From: Mycobacterium fragae
GTDB taxonomy: Bacteria; Actinomycetota; Actinomycetes; Mycobacteriales; Mycobacteriaceae
Direction: 5' to 3'
NCBI RefSeq assembly: GCF_002102185.1
Contig: NZ_LQOW01000031.1
Location: 1 to 64,000, forward strand
DNA: 64,000 nt
Part shown: positions 1 through 13,600 of the stretch, piece after piece
How the letters are laid out: the number at the start of each line of letters is the position of its first letter
Numbering within the stretch: the first letter of the stretch is position 1
Translations under genes and position numbers: made by a program
Notes under the pieces: generated by a model
Database searches by the model: none
What the model saw: only the letters and a program-made list of their open reading frames with translations
What the model was told of the DNA's origin: nothing

Positions 1-1600
1 TACGCCGCGGGTGATTACCGGGCCCCGGTCGGCGCGGTCGAGGAGATCCTGGCCGGCATCTACGCCCAGGTCCTCGGGCTCGAACGGGTCGGGGTCGATG
101 ACTCGTTCTTCGAGCTGGGTGGGGACAGCATTTTGTCGATGCAGGTGGTGGCGCGGGCGCGGGCGGCCGGGTTGGTGTGTCGCCCTCGGGATGTGTTCGT
201 CGAGCAGACCGTGGCCCGGCTGGCCCGGGTGGCCGCGGTGGCCACCGGTGAGCGCACCGTGGTTGATGAAGGCGTTGGGGCGGTTGCCGCGACTCCGATC
301 ATGCGGTGGTTGCACAGCGTGGACGGCCCGATCGAGCAGTTCAACCAGACCATGGTGGTGCAGGCCCCGGCTGGGGTCACGGAGCCTGACGTGGTGGTGG
401 CGGTGCAGGCGTTGTTGGATCGGCATGCCATGTTGCGGCTGCGCGTCGATGACGACGGGGCGGGGGGCTGGTTGTTGACGGTGCCCGAGGCCGGCTCGGT
501 GGCTGCTGATGGGTGCTTGCAATCGGTGGAGGTGTTGTCCGATGAGGCGGTGGTGGGGGCGCGGTCTCGGCTGAACCCGGCGGCCGGGGCGATGCTGAGC
601 GCGGTGTGGGTGGCCTCCACCGGTCAGCTGGTGTTGATCATTCACCATCTGGCCGTCGACGGGGTGTCGTGGCGGATTTTGTTGGAGGACCTCAATATCG
701 GCTGGGCCCAGCTTCGGGGCGGACAGCCGGTGGTGTTGCCGGGGGGCGGGACGTCGTTTGCCCGGTGGGCGTCGCTGCTGGCCGAGCATGCGCATCGCCC
801 GCAGGTGGTGGAGCAGGCCGACGCCTGGCGGCAGGTGGCGGCGATTCCTGCCGCGCTGCCCGCGGTGCAGCCGGCGGTGGATACCTATGAAAGCGCCGGG
901 CATCTGTCGGTGTCGCTGGATGCCGAGACCACCGGCATGCTGCTTGGTGAGGTGCCGGCAGCGTTTCATGCCGGGGTGCAGGACATCTTGTTGATCGCGT
1001 TCGCGGTGGCGGTGGCGGAGTTTGTGGGCAAGGGCGGCGCGCCGGTGGGCATCGACGTGGAGGGCCACGGCCGTCATGAGGAGCTGGCCGCCGATGTGGA
1101 TTTGTCGCGCACCGTAGGGTGGTTTACCACTAAATACCCGGTGTCGTTGACGGTGGGGGGGCTGTCGTGGGCGCAGGTGCTGGCCGGCGAGGCGGCGCTG
1201 GGGGCGGTGATCAAAGACGCCAAGGAGCAGCTTCGCGCCCTGCCCGATCCGCTGACCTATGGTGTGCTGCGCTATCTCAACAGCGACGTTGACCTGGATG
1301 GGTCAGACCCGCCGATCGGGTTTAACTATCTGGGGCGGCTGGGCGTGGCCGAGGCGTCTGGTGATGGTTGGCGGATCTGCCGGGACGGCTTGTCGCTCAC
1401 TGGCGCCAGCGCGGTGCCGATGCCGCTGATGCACACCGTGGACGTCAACGCCGTCACCATCGATACCGACACCGGCCCGCACCTGCATGCCAATTGGACG
1501 TGGGCGCGGTCGGTTTTGGATCACGGGCAAATCACTCGGTTGAGCCGGTTGTGGTTTGATGCCCTGGCCGGTATCTGCGCGCATGTCCGATGCGGTGGGG
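1..1600 (+). other. NRPS domains: carrier (T0) and epimerase (E1) of a module begun upstream
   Basis: The carrier core LGGDSI has its attachment serine codon at 127-129. The epimerase follows, with the HH motif at 643-648 (HHLAVDGVSWR), then GHGRHE, TVGWFTTKYPV and GFNYLGR in family order. The adenylation domain that loads T0 lies outside the window, so the residue is unknown, but it should be delivered in D form to the next condensation domain. Confidence 0.9.
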
Positions 1601-4600
1601 GCGGGTTGAGCCCGTCGGATGTTGTGCCCGCGCGTCTTAGCCAGCAGCAGATCGATGAGCTGCAGCGGCAGTATGAGATCGCCGATATTTTGCCGTTGAC
1701 CCCGTTGCAGCAGGGGCTGCTGTTTCATGCCAGCACCGCGCGGGATGGCGAGGACGACTTGTATGCGGTGCAGCTGGATATCACGTTGAGTGGTCGACTC
1801 GATGAGCACCGTCTGCGCGATGCGGTGCAAGCGGTGGTCGATCGGCATCCGCATCTGGTGGCCCGTTTCTGCGACCGGTTCGACGAGCCGGTGCAGATCG
1901 TGCCGGCCGATCCCGTGCTGGCGTGGCGCTATGTCGAGCTCGACGGTGACGACGTCGATGGCGATGAGCAGATCCGGCGGATATGTGCTGCTGAGCGCGC
2001 CGCGGTCGGCGATATCGCCGATCGGGCGGCCTTTCGGGTGGCGTTGATCCGCGTCGCAGCAGATCGGCACCGGTTTGTGCTGACCCATCATCACGTTGTG
2101 CTCGATGGTTGGTCGATGCCGATTCTGCTGCGCGAAATATTCGCCGGCTATTACGGGCGGCGGCTGCCTGCGACGGTGCCGTATCGGGTGTTGCTGAGCT
2201 GGCTGGCCGGGCGTGACCTTGATGGCGCCCGCGCGGCTTGGCGCGAGGTGCTGGCCGGCTTGGATACCCCCACCTTGGTAGGGCCGCCGCAAAGGTTGGG
2301 GTTTGGGCCCCGAGGGGTGAAATCGTTTCGGGTGTCCGCCGATATCACCCGGGCGGTTAGCGAGCTGGCCCGCTCGTGTCATACCACCGTTAACACGGTG
2401 CTGCAGGGCGCCTTCGCGCAGCTGTTGTGCTGGCTGGCCGGTCAGCATGATGTGGTCTTTGGCACCACGGTTTCGGGGCGGCCGGCCGAGGTGGCCGGGG
2501 CGGAATCGATGGTGGGGCTGTTGATCAACACGGTGCCGGTGCGGGCGCGCCTGACCGCGACAACCACCACCACCGAGCTGCTCGACCAGCTGCAAACTGC
2601 GTACAACGACACTCTGGAGCATCAGCATCTGGGGCTAGCCGAGATTCAGCGGATCAGCGGTCAGGACACGCTGTTTGACACCGTTTTCGCCCATGAAAAC
2701 TATCCCCTGGATGTTGGCGCGTTGGCGGGTGATCAGGAACTGGCCGTCAGCGAGATCACCAGCCATGAATGCACCCACTACCCGCTGACGGTGCAGGCGC
2801 TGCCGGGCCACGAATTGGGCTTTCGGGTGGAATACGACACCGATGTGTTCGACGCGGCCAGCATCGAGGCGTTGATCGGGCGCTGGCAGCGGGTGTTGGT
2901 GGCGATGACCGCCGACCCCTTCGGGCGGTTGTCGTCGGTGGATTTGCTTGATGCCGGTGAGCATGCCCGGCTGGATGAGGTTGGTAATCGGGCGGTGTTG
3001 ACCCAGCCCGCACCTGCGGTGTCGGTTCCGGTGGTGTTCGCCGCGCAGGTCGCCCGCACGCCGGAGGCGGTGGCGCTGGTGTGCGGTGAGCTTTCGTGGA
3101 CCTACCGGCAGCTCGATGAGGCGGCCAACCGGTTGGCGCACCTGCTCGCCGAGCATGGGGTGGGCCCGGGACAGTGTGTGGCGCTGCTGGTGCAGCGCTC
3201 GGCCGAGGCGGTCGCGGCGATGTTGGCGGTGCTCAAGACCGGGGCGGCCTATCTGCCGATCGACCCAGCACTGCCGGCGACCCGGATCGGGCTGCTGCTC
3301 GCCGACGCCGCGCCCACCGCGGCGATCACCACCACCGAGCTAGCCGGGCGGCTGCACGGGCATGATCTGCTGCTCATCGATATCGATGATCCCCGAATCG
3401 CGACCTATCCGGGCACCGCACCACCGCCGCCGGACCCCGACGATATCGCCTACCTGATCTACACCTCGGGCACCACCGGGATCCCGAAAGGGGTGGCGGT
3501 CACCCACCACAATGTCACCCGGTTGTTCGACTCACTGGATGTCGGCGTGGAGCTGGCGCCGGGGCAGGTGTGGGCGCAGTGTCACTCATTTGCCTTTGAC
3601 TACTCGGTGTGGGAGATCTGGGGTGCGCTGCTGCACGGCGGGCGGTTGGTTGTGGTGCCCGAGGAGGTGGCCCGCTCACCGGAAGACCTGCATGCCTTGC
3701 TGATTGCCGAACGGGTCAGCGTGTTAAGTCAAACCCCGTCGGCGGTGGGGGTGCTATCACCGGAGGGGTTGGAGTCAGCGGCGTTGATGATCGCCGCTGA
3801 GCCCTGCCCGCCCGAGGTGGTGGATCGCTGGGCGCCGGGGCGGGTGATGATCAACGGCTACGGCCCCACCGAGACCACGGTGTATGCCGCGATCAGCGCG
3901 CCGCTGGCATCCGGGTCGGGGCCGCCGCCGATCGGTGCGCCGGTGCCGGGGGCGGCGTTGTTTGTGCTGGATGGCTGGTTGCGTCCGGTGCCCACCGGGG
4001 TGGTCGGGGAGTTGTATGTGGCCGGTTCCGGGGTGGCGTGTGGATATGTGCGCCGGGCCGGGTTGACCGGGTCGCGGTTTGTGGCGTGTCCGTTCGGCGG
4101 GTCGGGGGCGCGGATGTATCGCACCGGGGATCTGGTGCGGTGGGACGCCGATGGACAGCTGCAGTATCTGGGGCGCGCCGACGAGCAGGTCAAGATCCGC
4201 GGGTATCGCATCGAACTCGGCGAAATCCGGTCGGCTCTAACCGCGTTGGATGGGGTTGAGCAGGCGGCAGTGATGGCCCGCGAGGACCGCCCGGGCGATA
4301 AGCGCCTGGTGGGCTATGTCACCGGGACCGCCGACCCGGCCGAGATACGCGAGAAGCTGGCTGAGCGGTTGCCGGCCTATATGGTGCCGGCGGCGGTGGT
4401 GGTGTTAGAGGCGCTGCCGTTGACGGTCAACGGCAAACTGGACACCCGCGCCCTGCCGGCACCGGAGTACACCGCTGGCGGGTATCGGCCCCCGAGCACC
4501 CTCGTCGAAGAGATCCTGGCCGGCATCTACGCCCAGATCCTCGGACTCGAACGCGTCGGGGTCGACGACTCGTTCTTCGATTTGGGTGGGGATTCGCTCT

Positions 4601-7600
4601 CGGCGATGCGCCTGATCGGGGCGATCAACACCAGCCTGGATGCCGACCTTGCGGTGCGCACCTTGTTCGAGGCGCCCACGGTGGCCCAGTTGGCGCCCCG
4701 TGTCGGTGAGGGAGCAGGTCGGCTGGAGCCGTTGGTGGCGGGTGAGCGGCCGGCGATTGTTCCGTTGTCGTTTGCCCAAAACCGCTTGTGGATCCTGGAT
4801 CAGTTGCAGGGGCCCTCGCCCGTGTACAACATCGCGATAGGGTTGCGGCTGCGCGGGCGGCTGGACGTCGAGGCGCTGGGTGCCGCGCTGGCCGATGTGG
4901 TGGGCCGCCACGAAAGCCTGCGCACGCTGTTCCCGGCGCCTGAGGGCACACCCCAACAGCTCGTTATCCCTACTGAGCAAGCCGATTTCGGCTGGGATGT
5001 CGTTGACGCGACGGAATTGTCGGCCGGTCACCTGCGCGAGGCTACCGAGACCGTGGCGCGTTACACGTTTGATCTGGCCAACCAGATCCCGTTGCGGGCA
5101 CGGCTTTTCCGCGTTGCCGAGGATGAGCACGTGCTGGTGGCCGTGGTGCACCACATCGCCGCCGACGGCTGGTCGATCACCCCGCTGATGCGTGATTTAG
5201 GCGTCGCGTATGCCAGCCGCTGCGCTGCGCAGGCCCCCGGCTGGGACCCGTTGGCGGTGCAATACATCGATTTCACGCTGTGGCAGCGCGCGCAGCTAGG
5301 CGATCTGGAAAACAGCGACAGCCCGATTGCCGCGCAGCTGGCCTACTGGCAGCAGGCGCTGGCCGGACTGCCCGAACGCCTGGACTTACCCACCGATCGG
5401 CCGTATCCGCCGTTTGCCGATCAGCGGGGCGCCACCCTGGCAGTCGACTGGACGGCCGAGCTGCAGCAGCGGGTTGCTGCGGTGGCCCGCGAGCATAATG
5501 CGACCAGTTTCATGGTGATCCAGGCCGCCCTGGCAGTGCTGCTCTCGAAGATCAGCGCCAGCCCTGATGTGGCAGTCGGGTTCCCGATCGCCGGACGGCG
5601 TGACCCAGCGCTGGATGAGTTGGTGGGGTTTTTCGTCAACACCCTGGTGCTGCGGGTCGATCTGGCCGGTGATCCCGACTTTGCCGAACTGTTGGCCCAG
5701 GTCCGCTCGCTCAGCTTGGAGGCGTTCGAGCATCAAGATGTGCCCTTTGAGGTGCTGGTGGAGCGGCTCAACCCCACCCGAAGCCTGACCCATCACCCGC
5801 TGGTGCAGGTGATGTTGGCCTGGCAAAACCTTCCCGGGCAAGACACTGACCCCGCCGTCGGGTTGGCCCTGGGTGATCTGCACGTCACCCCGATGCCGGT
5901 AGATACCCAGGCCGCCCGGATGGACCTCACATTTTCCCTGGCCGAACGCTGGAGCGAGGCCGGTGCGCCCGCAGGGATTGGCGGGACGGTGGAATTTCGC
6001 ACCGACGTGTTCGACGCGCACAGCATCGAGGCGTTGATCCGCCGGTTAGAGCGGGTGTTGGTGGCGATCACCGCCGACCCGACTCGGCGATTGTCGTCGG
6101 TGGATTTGCTCGATCCCGGCGAGCATGCCCGGTTAGAGGGCTGGGGCAATCGGGCGGTGCTGACCATGCCAGTGAGCACGCCGACCGCGGTTCCGGTGGT
6201 GTTCGCCGCGCAGGTGGCCCGCACCCCGGATGCGGTGGCGCTGACGTGCGGTGAGGTCTCGTGGACCTACCGGGAGCTGGATGAGGCCGCGAACCGGTTG
6301 GCGCACCTGCTCGCCGCCCGTGGCGCAGGCCCTGGCGAGCGTGTGGCGCTGCTGTTTACTCGAGCGGCCGAGGCGATCGTGGCGATGCTGGCGGTGCTCA
6401 AGACCGGGGCGGCGTATCTGCCGATCGACCCGGCACTGCCGGCGGCGCGGATCGGGTTCATGCTCGATGACGCCGCACCGATCGCCGCGATCACCACCAC
6501 CGGACTGCGGTCGCGGCTCGACGGCCACGACGTGGTCGTCATCGACGTCAACGATCCTGTCGTTGACGCCCAACCCCGCACCGCACTGCCCGCGCCGGAC
6601 CCCGATGATCTGGCTTACCTGATTTACACCTCGGGCACCACCGGGGTTCCCAAGGGGGTTGCGGTTACCCACCAGAACGTCACCCAGCTGTTGGCGTCAT
6701 TGGATAGCTGGCTGCCACAGCGATCGGGGCAGGTGTGGTCGCAGTGGCATTCCTATGGTTTCGACGTCTCGGTGTCGGAGATCTTCGGCGCGCTGCTGCA
6801 TGGTGGGCGGCTCGTGGTAATCCCTGATTCGGTGGTGCGTTCCCCCGAAGATTTTTATGCACTGCTGGTAGCCGAACAGGTCAGCGTGTTGAGTCAAACC
6901 CCGTCGGCGGTGGCCATGCTCTCGCCCGAGGGGCTGGATTCAATGGCGTTGGTGGTGGCCGGTGAGGCCTGTCCAGCTGACGTGGTTGATCGGTGGGCGC
7001 CGGGGCGGGTGATGCTCAACGCCTACGGTCCCACCGAGGCCACAATCTATGCGGCGGTCAGTGCGCCGCTAATCCCGGGCTCGGGCGTGGTGCCGATCGG
7101 TGCGCCGGTGTCGGGGGCGGGTTTGTTTGTGCTGGATGGGTGGTTGCGTCCGGTGCCGGCGGGTGTGGTTGGGGAGTTGTATGTGGCCGGCGCCGGCGTG
7201 GGTGTGGGGTATTGGCGTCGGGCCGGGTTGACCGGGTCGCGGTTTGTGGCGTGCCCGTTTGGGCGCGCGGGGTCGCGGATGTATCGCACCGGGGATTTGG
7301 TGCGCTGGGGTGCCGATGGGCAGTTGGTGTATCTGGGGCGCGCCGATGAGCAGGTCAAGATCCGCGGGTATCGCATCGAGCTCGGCGAAATCCGCTCGGT
7401 CCTGACCGCGTTCGAGGGGGTTCAGCAGGCGGCGGTGATGGTCCGTGAGGACCGCCCGGGCGACAAGCGCCTGGTGGGCTATGTCACCGGGACCGCCGAC
7501 CCGGCCGCGATCCGCGCGCAGTTGGGCGAGCGGTTGCCGGCGTATATGGTGCCGGCGGCGGTGGTGGTGCTCGACGAGCTGCCGTTGACGGTCAACGGCA

Positions 7601-10600
7601 AACTGGACACCCGCGCCCTACCGGCACCCGAATACGCCGCTGGTGAGTACCGGGCCCCGGCCGACGCGGTCGAGGAGGTCCTAGCCGACATCTACGCCCA
7701 GGTGCTGGGACTCGAGCGGGTCGGGGTCGACGACTCATTCTTTGATTTGGGTGGGGACAGCATTTCGGCGATGCAGGTGGTGGCGCGGGCCCGCGCGGCG
7801 GGCGTGCTGTGCCGGCCGCGCGACATCTTCGTCGAGCAAACCGTAGCCCGGCTGGCCCGGGTAGCCACGGTGACCACCGGTGAGCGCACCGTGGTCGATG
7901 AGGGTGTTGGACCGGTGGTCGCGACACCGATCATGCGGTGGCTGCAGGGCGTGGACGGCCCGATCGAGCAGTTCAACCAGACCATGGTGGTGCAGGCCCC
8001 GGCGGGGGTGACCGAGGCTGACGTGGTCGTGATGCTGCAGGCCTTGCTGGATCGACACGCCATGTTGCGGCTGCACGTCGATGACGACGGCGCGGGCGGG
8101 TGGTCGTTGACGGCGCCCGAGGTGGGGTCGGTCGAGGCCGGCGGGTGCCTACAAGTGGTGGACGTGCTATCCGATGAGGCGCTGGTGGGGGCGCGGTCTC
8201 GGCTGAACCCGGCGGCCGGGGCGATGATCAGCGCGTTGTGGGTTGCCTCCACCGGCCAGCTGGTGCTGACCATTCACCATCTGGCCGTCGACGGCGTGTC
8301 CTGGCGGATCTTGTTGGAGGACCTTAATATCGCCTGGGCCCAGCATCGGGGGGGACAGCCGGTGGTGTTGCCGGCGGGCGGGACGTCGTTTGCCGGCTGG
8401 GCGTCGCTGCTGGCGGAACACGCGCGCCGGCCCGAAGTCGTGGACCAGGCGGGTGCCTGGCGGCAGGTGGCGGCGATCCCTGCCCCGCTGCCCGCGGTCG
8501 AGCCGGCGGTGGATACGTATGCCACTGCCGGATACCTGTCGGTGTCGCTGGATGCCGAGGCCACCGGCATGCTGCTTGGTGAGGTGCCGGCGGCCTTCCA
8601 TGCCGGGGTGCAGGACATCCTGCTGATCGCGTTCGCCTTGGCCTGGGCGCATTTCTTGGGCAACGGCAGCGCGCCGCTGGGCATCGACGTGGAGGGCCAC
8701 GGCCGTCATGAGGAGCTAGCCTTCGACGTTGATCTGTCGCGCACCGTGGGGTGGTTTACCGCTAAATACCCGGTGTCGCTGACGGTGGGTGGGCTGTCGT
8801 GGGCGCAGGTGCTGGCCGGCGAGGCGGCGCTGGGGGCGGTGATCAAAGACGCCAAGGAGCAGCTTCGGGCCCTGCCCGATCCGCTGACCTACGGTGTGCT
8901 GCGCTATCTCAACAGCGACGTTGACCTGGATGGGTCAGACCCGCCGATCGGGTTTAACTATCTGGGGCGTTTAAGCGTCGCGAACGCCGAGGCGTCCGGT
9001 GATGGTTGGCGGATCTGCCGGGACGGCTTGTCGCTCACTGGCGCCAGCGCGGTGCGCATGCCGCTGATGCACACCGTGGACGTCAACGCCGTCACCGTCG
9101 ACACCGATACCGGCCCGCACCTGCATGCCAATTGGACGTGGGCGCCATCCAAACTCGATCGCACCGCGATCGGCCAGCTTAGCCAGCTGTGGTTTGACGC
9201 CCTCGGCGGTATCTGCGCGCATGTCCGACGCGGCGGGGGCGGGTTCACCCCGTCTGACGTTGCGCCCGCGCAACTTAGCCAACAGCAGATCGATGAGCTT
9301 CAGCAGCAGTATGAGATCGCCGATATTTTGCCGTTGACCCCCTTGCAGCAGGGACTGCTGTTCCACGCCAGCACCGCGCAGGACAGCGAGCACGATCTTT
9401 ATGCAGTGCAGCTGGATATCACCTTGAGTGGTCGACTCGATGAGCACCGTCTACGCGATGCCGTGCACGCGGTGGTCAACCGGCATCCGCATCTGGTGGC
9501 CCGATTCTGCCCACAAGTTGACCGACCGGTGCAGATCGTTCCGAATGATCCCGTGCTGGCGTGGCGGTATGTAGATCTCGGAGCCGACGTCGGTGGCATC
9601 GACGTCGACGCGGATAACCTAATTCAGCAGATATGCGCTGCTGAGCGCGCCGCTGTCGGCGATATCGTCCACGAGCCGACCTTTCGAGCGGCTTTGATCC
9701 GCATCACACCAGATCTCCACCGGTTTGTGCTGACTAATCACCACATCGTCCTCGATGGCTGGTCGATGTCGGTCCTGCTGCGGGAAATATTCGCTAGGTT
9801 TAGCGGGCAGCGGCTGGCGGCGGCCCCGTCCTATCGGAGCTTTGTTACCTGGCTGGCCGATCGTGACCTCGATGCCGCCCGCGCGGCCTGGCGCGAGGTG
9901 CTCGCCGGTTTTGACACCCCAACACTGGTCGGACCGCCGCAAATGTTGAGGCTCGGCCCCCGAGGCGTGAAATCGTTCCGGGTGTCCGCCCAGACCACCC
10001 GGGCGGTTAGCGAGCTGGCCCGCTCGTGTCACACCACCGTCAATACCGTGCTGGAGGCCGCCTTCGCGCAGCTGCTGTGCTGGCTGACCGGTCAGCACGA
10101 TGTCGCATTCGGCACCACGGTTTCGGGTAGGCCGGCCGAGGTGGTCGGGGCGGAATCGATGGTGGGCCTACTCATGAATACAGTCCCGGTGCGGGCGCGC
10201 ATCACAGCGACAACCACCACCGCGCAACTGCTGGACTGCCTGCAAAACACCCACAATGACACACTTGAGCACCAGCACCTGGCGCTAAATGAGATCCAGC
10301 GGATCACCGGTCACGAAAAACTGTTCGACACCCTCTTCGGATACGAAAACTATCCCCTGGACACTGCCGCGTTGGCGGACGACCAGGCTCTAGCCGTTAC
10401 CGATATCAGCAGCCACGAATGCACCCACTACCCACTGGCGATGCAAGCCCTGCCGGGCCGCGAATTGGGCTTCCGGGTGGAATACGACACCGACGTCATC
10501 GACGAGGACAGCATCGACGCGCTGACCGAACGGTTACAGCGGGTTTTGGTGGCGATGACGGGCGATCCGGGGCAGCCGCTCGTGTCGGTGGATCTGCTCA

Positions 10601-13600
10601 ACGAGGCTGAGCACGCCCAGCTCGAGGCGTGGGGGAACCGCGTGGTGTTGAGCAGGCCAGCACCCGCGCCAGTGTCGGTTCCGGGGTTGTTCGCCGCGCA
10701 AGTAAAACGTGCCCCGCAGACGGTGGCCCTGGTGTGCGCGGAGCGTTCCTGGACCTATCGCGAGCTGGATGAGGCCGCGAACCGGTTCGCGCACCTGCTC
10801 GCCGAGCATGGGGTGGGCCCGGGTTGTGTGGTGGGGCTGCTGGTCGAACGCTCGGCTCATGCGGTGATCGCGATCCTGGCGGTGTTGAAGAGCGGGGCGG
10901 CCTATCTGCCGATCGATGCGGCGCTGCCGGCGGCGCGGATGGGGTTCATGCTTGACGATGCCGCGCCGATCGCCGTGATCACCACCGCTGGGCTGGCCGA
11001 CCGGCTCGACAGGCAGCAGCTGCTGATGATCGATGTCGACGATCCCGCTATTAATGCCCAGCCAAGTACGGCGTTGGCGGCGCCGGACCCGGACGATATC
11101 GCCTACTTGATTTACACCTCGGGCACCACCGGGATGCCCAAGGGGGTGGCGATCACCCACCGCAACGTCACCCAGCTGTTGGAGTCTTTGGATGCCGGGC
11201 TGCCGGCGGCCGGAGTGTGGGCGCAGAGTCACTCCTTGGCCTTCGATGTGTCGGTGTGGGAGATCTTCGGTGCGCTGCTGCGAGGTGGGCGGCTGGTGGT
11301 GGTGCCCGACGTGGTGGCGCGCTCCCCGGAGGACTTGCACGACATGCTGGTCAGCGAACGGGTCAGTGTGTTGACCAAGACCCCGTCTGCGGTGGCGGTG
11401 TTGCCAGCTGAGGGGTTGGAGTCGGCGGCATTGTGGATGGTCGGTGAGCCGTGTCCGGCTGAGGTGGTGGATCGCTGGGCGCCGGGGCGCCTGATGGTCA
11501 ACGCCTATGGGCCGACCGAGACCACGATGTGTGTGGCGATCAGTGCGCCGTTGACACCGGGAATAGGGGCGCCGCCGATCGGCTCGCCGGTGTCGGGGGC
11601 GGCGTTGTTTGTGCTGGATGGGTGGTTGCGCCCGGTGTCGGCGGGTGTGGTCGGGGAATTGTATGTGGCCGGTTCTGGGGTGGGCTGTGGGTATGTGCGC
11701 CGGGCGGGGTTGACCGCGTCGCGGTTTGTGGCTTGCCCGTTCGGCGGCGCGGCAGCGCCGGGACAACGGATGTATCGCACCGGGGATCTGGTGCGTTGGC
11801 GGGCCGATGGCCAGCTGGATTATGTGGGTCGCACCGATGAGCAGGTCAAAATCCGCGGCTATCGCGTCGAGCTCGGTGAGGTTCAGGCCGTCCTGACCCG
11901 GCTGGACGGGGTGGAGCAGGCGGTGGTGATCGCCCGCGAGGACCGCCCCGGCGACAAGCGCCTGGTCGGCTATGTCACCGGCACAGCAGACCCGGCCCAG
12001 GTGCGCGAGGAGCTGGCCGATCTGCTCCCGCCGTATATCGTGCCGGCCGCGGTGGTGGTGCTCGAGGCGCTGCCGTTGACACCTAACGGCAAACTCGACA
12101 CCCGCGCCCTACCGTCACCCGCATACAGCGCCGGTGAGCATCGCGCCCCAGCCGATGCGGTCGAGGAGATCCTGGCCGGCATCTACGCCCAAGTACTCGG
12201 ACTCGAACGCGTCGGCGTCGATGAGTCCTTCTTCGATCTTGGCGGGGACAGCATTTCGGCAATGCGTCTGACCGCGGCGGTTAATACCGGCCTGGACGCC
12301 GATCTTTCGGTGCGCACGGTGTTTGAGGCGCCCACGGTGGCCCAGCTGGCGCCCCGTATCGGTGTGGGTGCGGGTCGGCTGCCGCGGCTGGTGGCCGGTG
12401 AGCGGCCGGCGATGATTCCGTTGTCCTTCGCCCAGAGCCGGTTGTGGTTTATCGACCAGTTGCAGGGGCCCTCGGCGGTCTACAACACAACGGCGGCCTT
12501 GCGGTTAACTGGCGGGCTTGACGTTGAGGCATTGGCTACGGCGCTGGCCGATGTGGTGGGCCGCCATGAAAGCCTGCGCACGATGTTTGCGGCGCCCGAG
12601 GGCACACCCCAACAGGTGGTTATCCCTAGGGAAGACGCCGATTTCGGGTGGGAGGTTGTTGATGCCGCGGGCTGGCCGTCGGCCCGGCTGGGTGAAGCCA
12701 TCGATGAGGTGGTCCGTCACCCGTTTGACCTGGGCGCCGAGATCCCGTTGCGGGCACGGCTTTTCCGAGTCGCCGAGAACGAACACGTGCTGGTGATCGT
12801 GGCGCACCATATCGCCGCGGATGGCTGGTCGCTGAGGCCACTGGCTGCTGATCTGGGTGTGGCTTATGCCAGCCGGTGCGCGGGGCAAGCTCCCGGCTGG
12901 GCGCCATTGGCGGTGCAGTATGCCGATTACACGCTGTGGCAGCGCGCGCAGTTTGGCGATTTCGACGATAGCGACAGCCCAATCGCCGCGCAGCTGGCCT
13001 ACTGGCAGGATGTGCTCGCCGGGATGCCCGAGCATCTGGAGCTGCCGACCGATCGGCCTTATCCACCGGTTGCCGACCACCGCGGCGCCATGGCGGCCGT
13101 GCAGTGGCCGCCCGAGCTGCAGCAGCAGATTGCTCGCGTGGCCCGTGAGCACAACGCGACCAGCTTCATGGTGATCCAGGCCGCTCTGGCGGTGATGCTT
13201 TCCAAGCTCAGCGCCAGCAGCGACGTGGCGGTCGGTTTCCCGATCGCCGGGCGACGCGACCCCGCGCTGGATGAGCTGGTCGGGTTTTTTGTCAACACCT
13301 TGGTGCTGCGGGTCGATCTGGCCGGTGATCCCACCGTCGCCGAGTTGCTGGCTCAGGTACGACGGCGCAGCCTGGCCGCCTACGAGCACCAAGACGTGCC
13401 CTTTGAGGTGTTGGTGGAGCGGCTCAACCCCGCCCGAAGCCTGACCCATCACCCCCTGATCCAGGTGATGTTGGCCTGGCAGAACCTTCCCGGGCAGGGC
13501 ACAGATCCCTCCGCCGGGTTGGCGTTGAGTGATCTTCAGGTCACACCAATCGCGGTGGACACCCAGACTGCCCGCATGGATTTGGTGGTATCCCTGGCCG

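Noticed and set aside
12868..12945. Identical 75-bp runs in the NRPS read as insertion-sequence or CRISPR-type repeats
   Set aside because: They are in-frame parts of homologous condensation domains, explained by module duplication and conversion.
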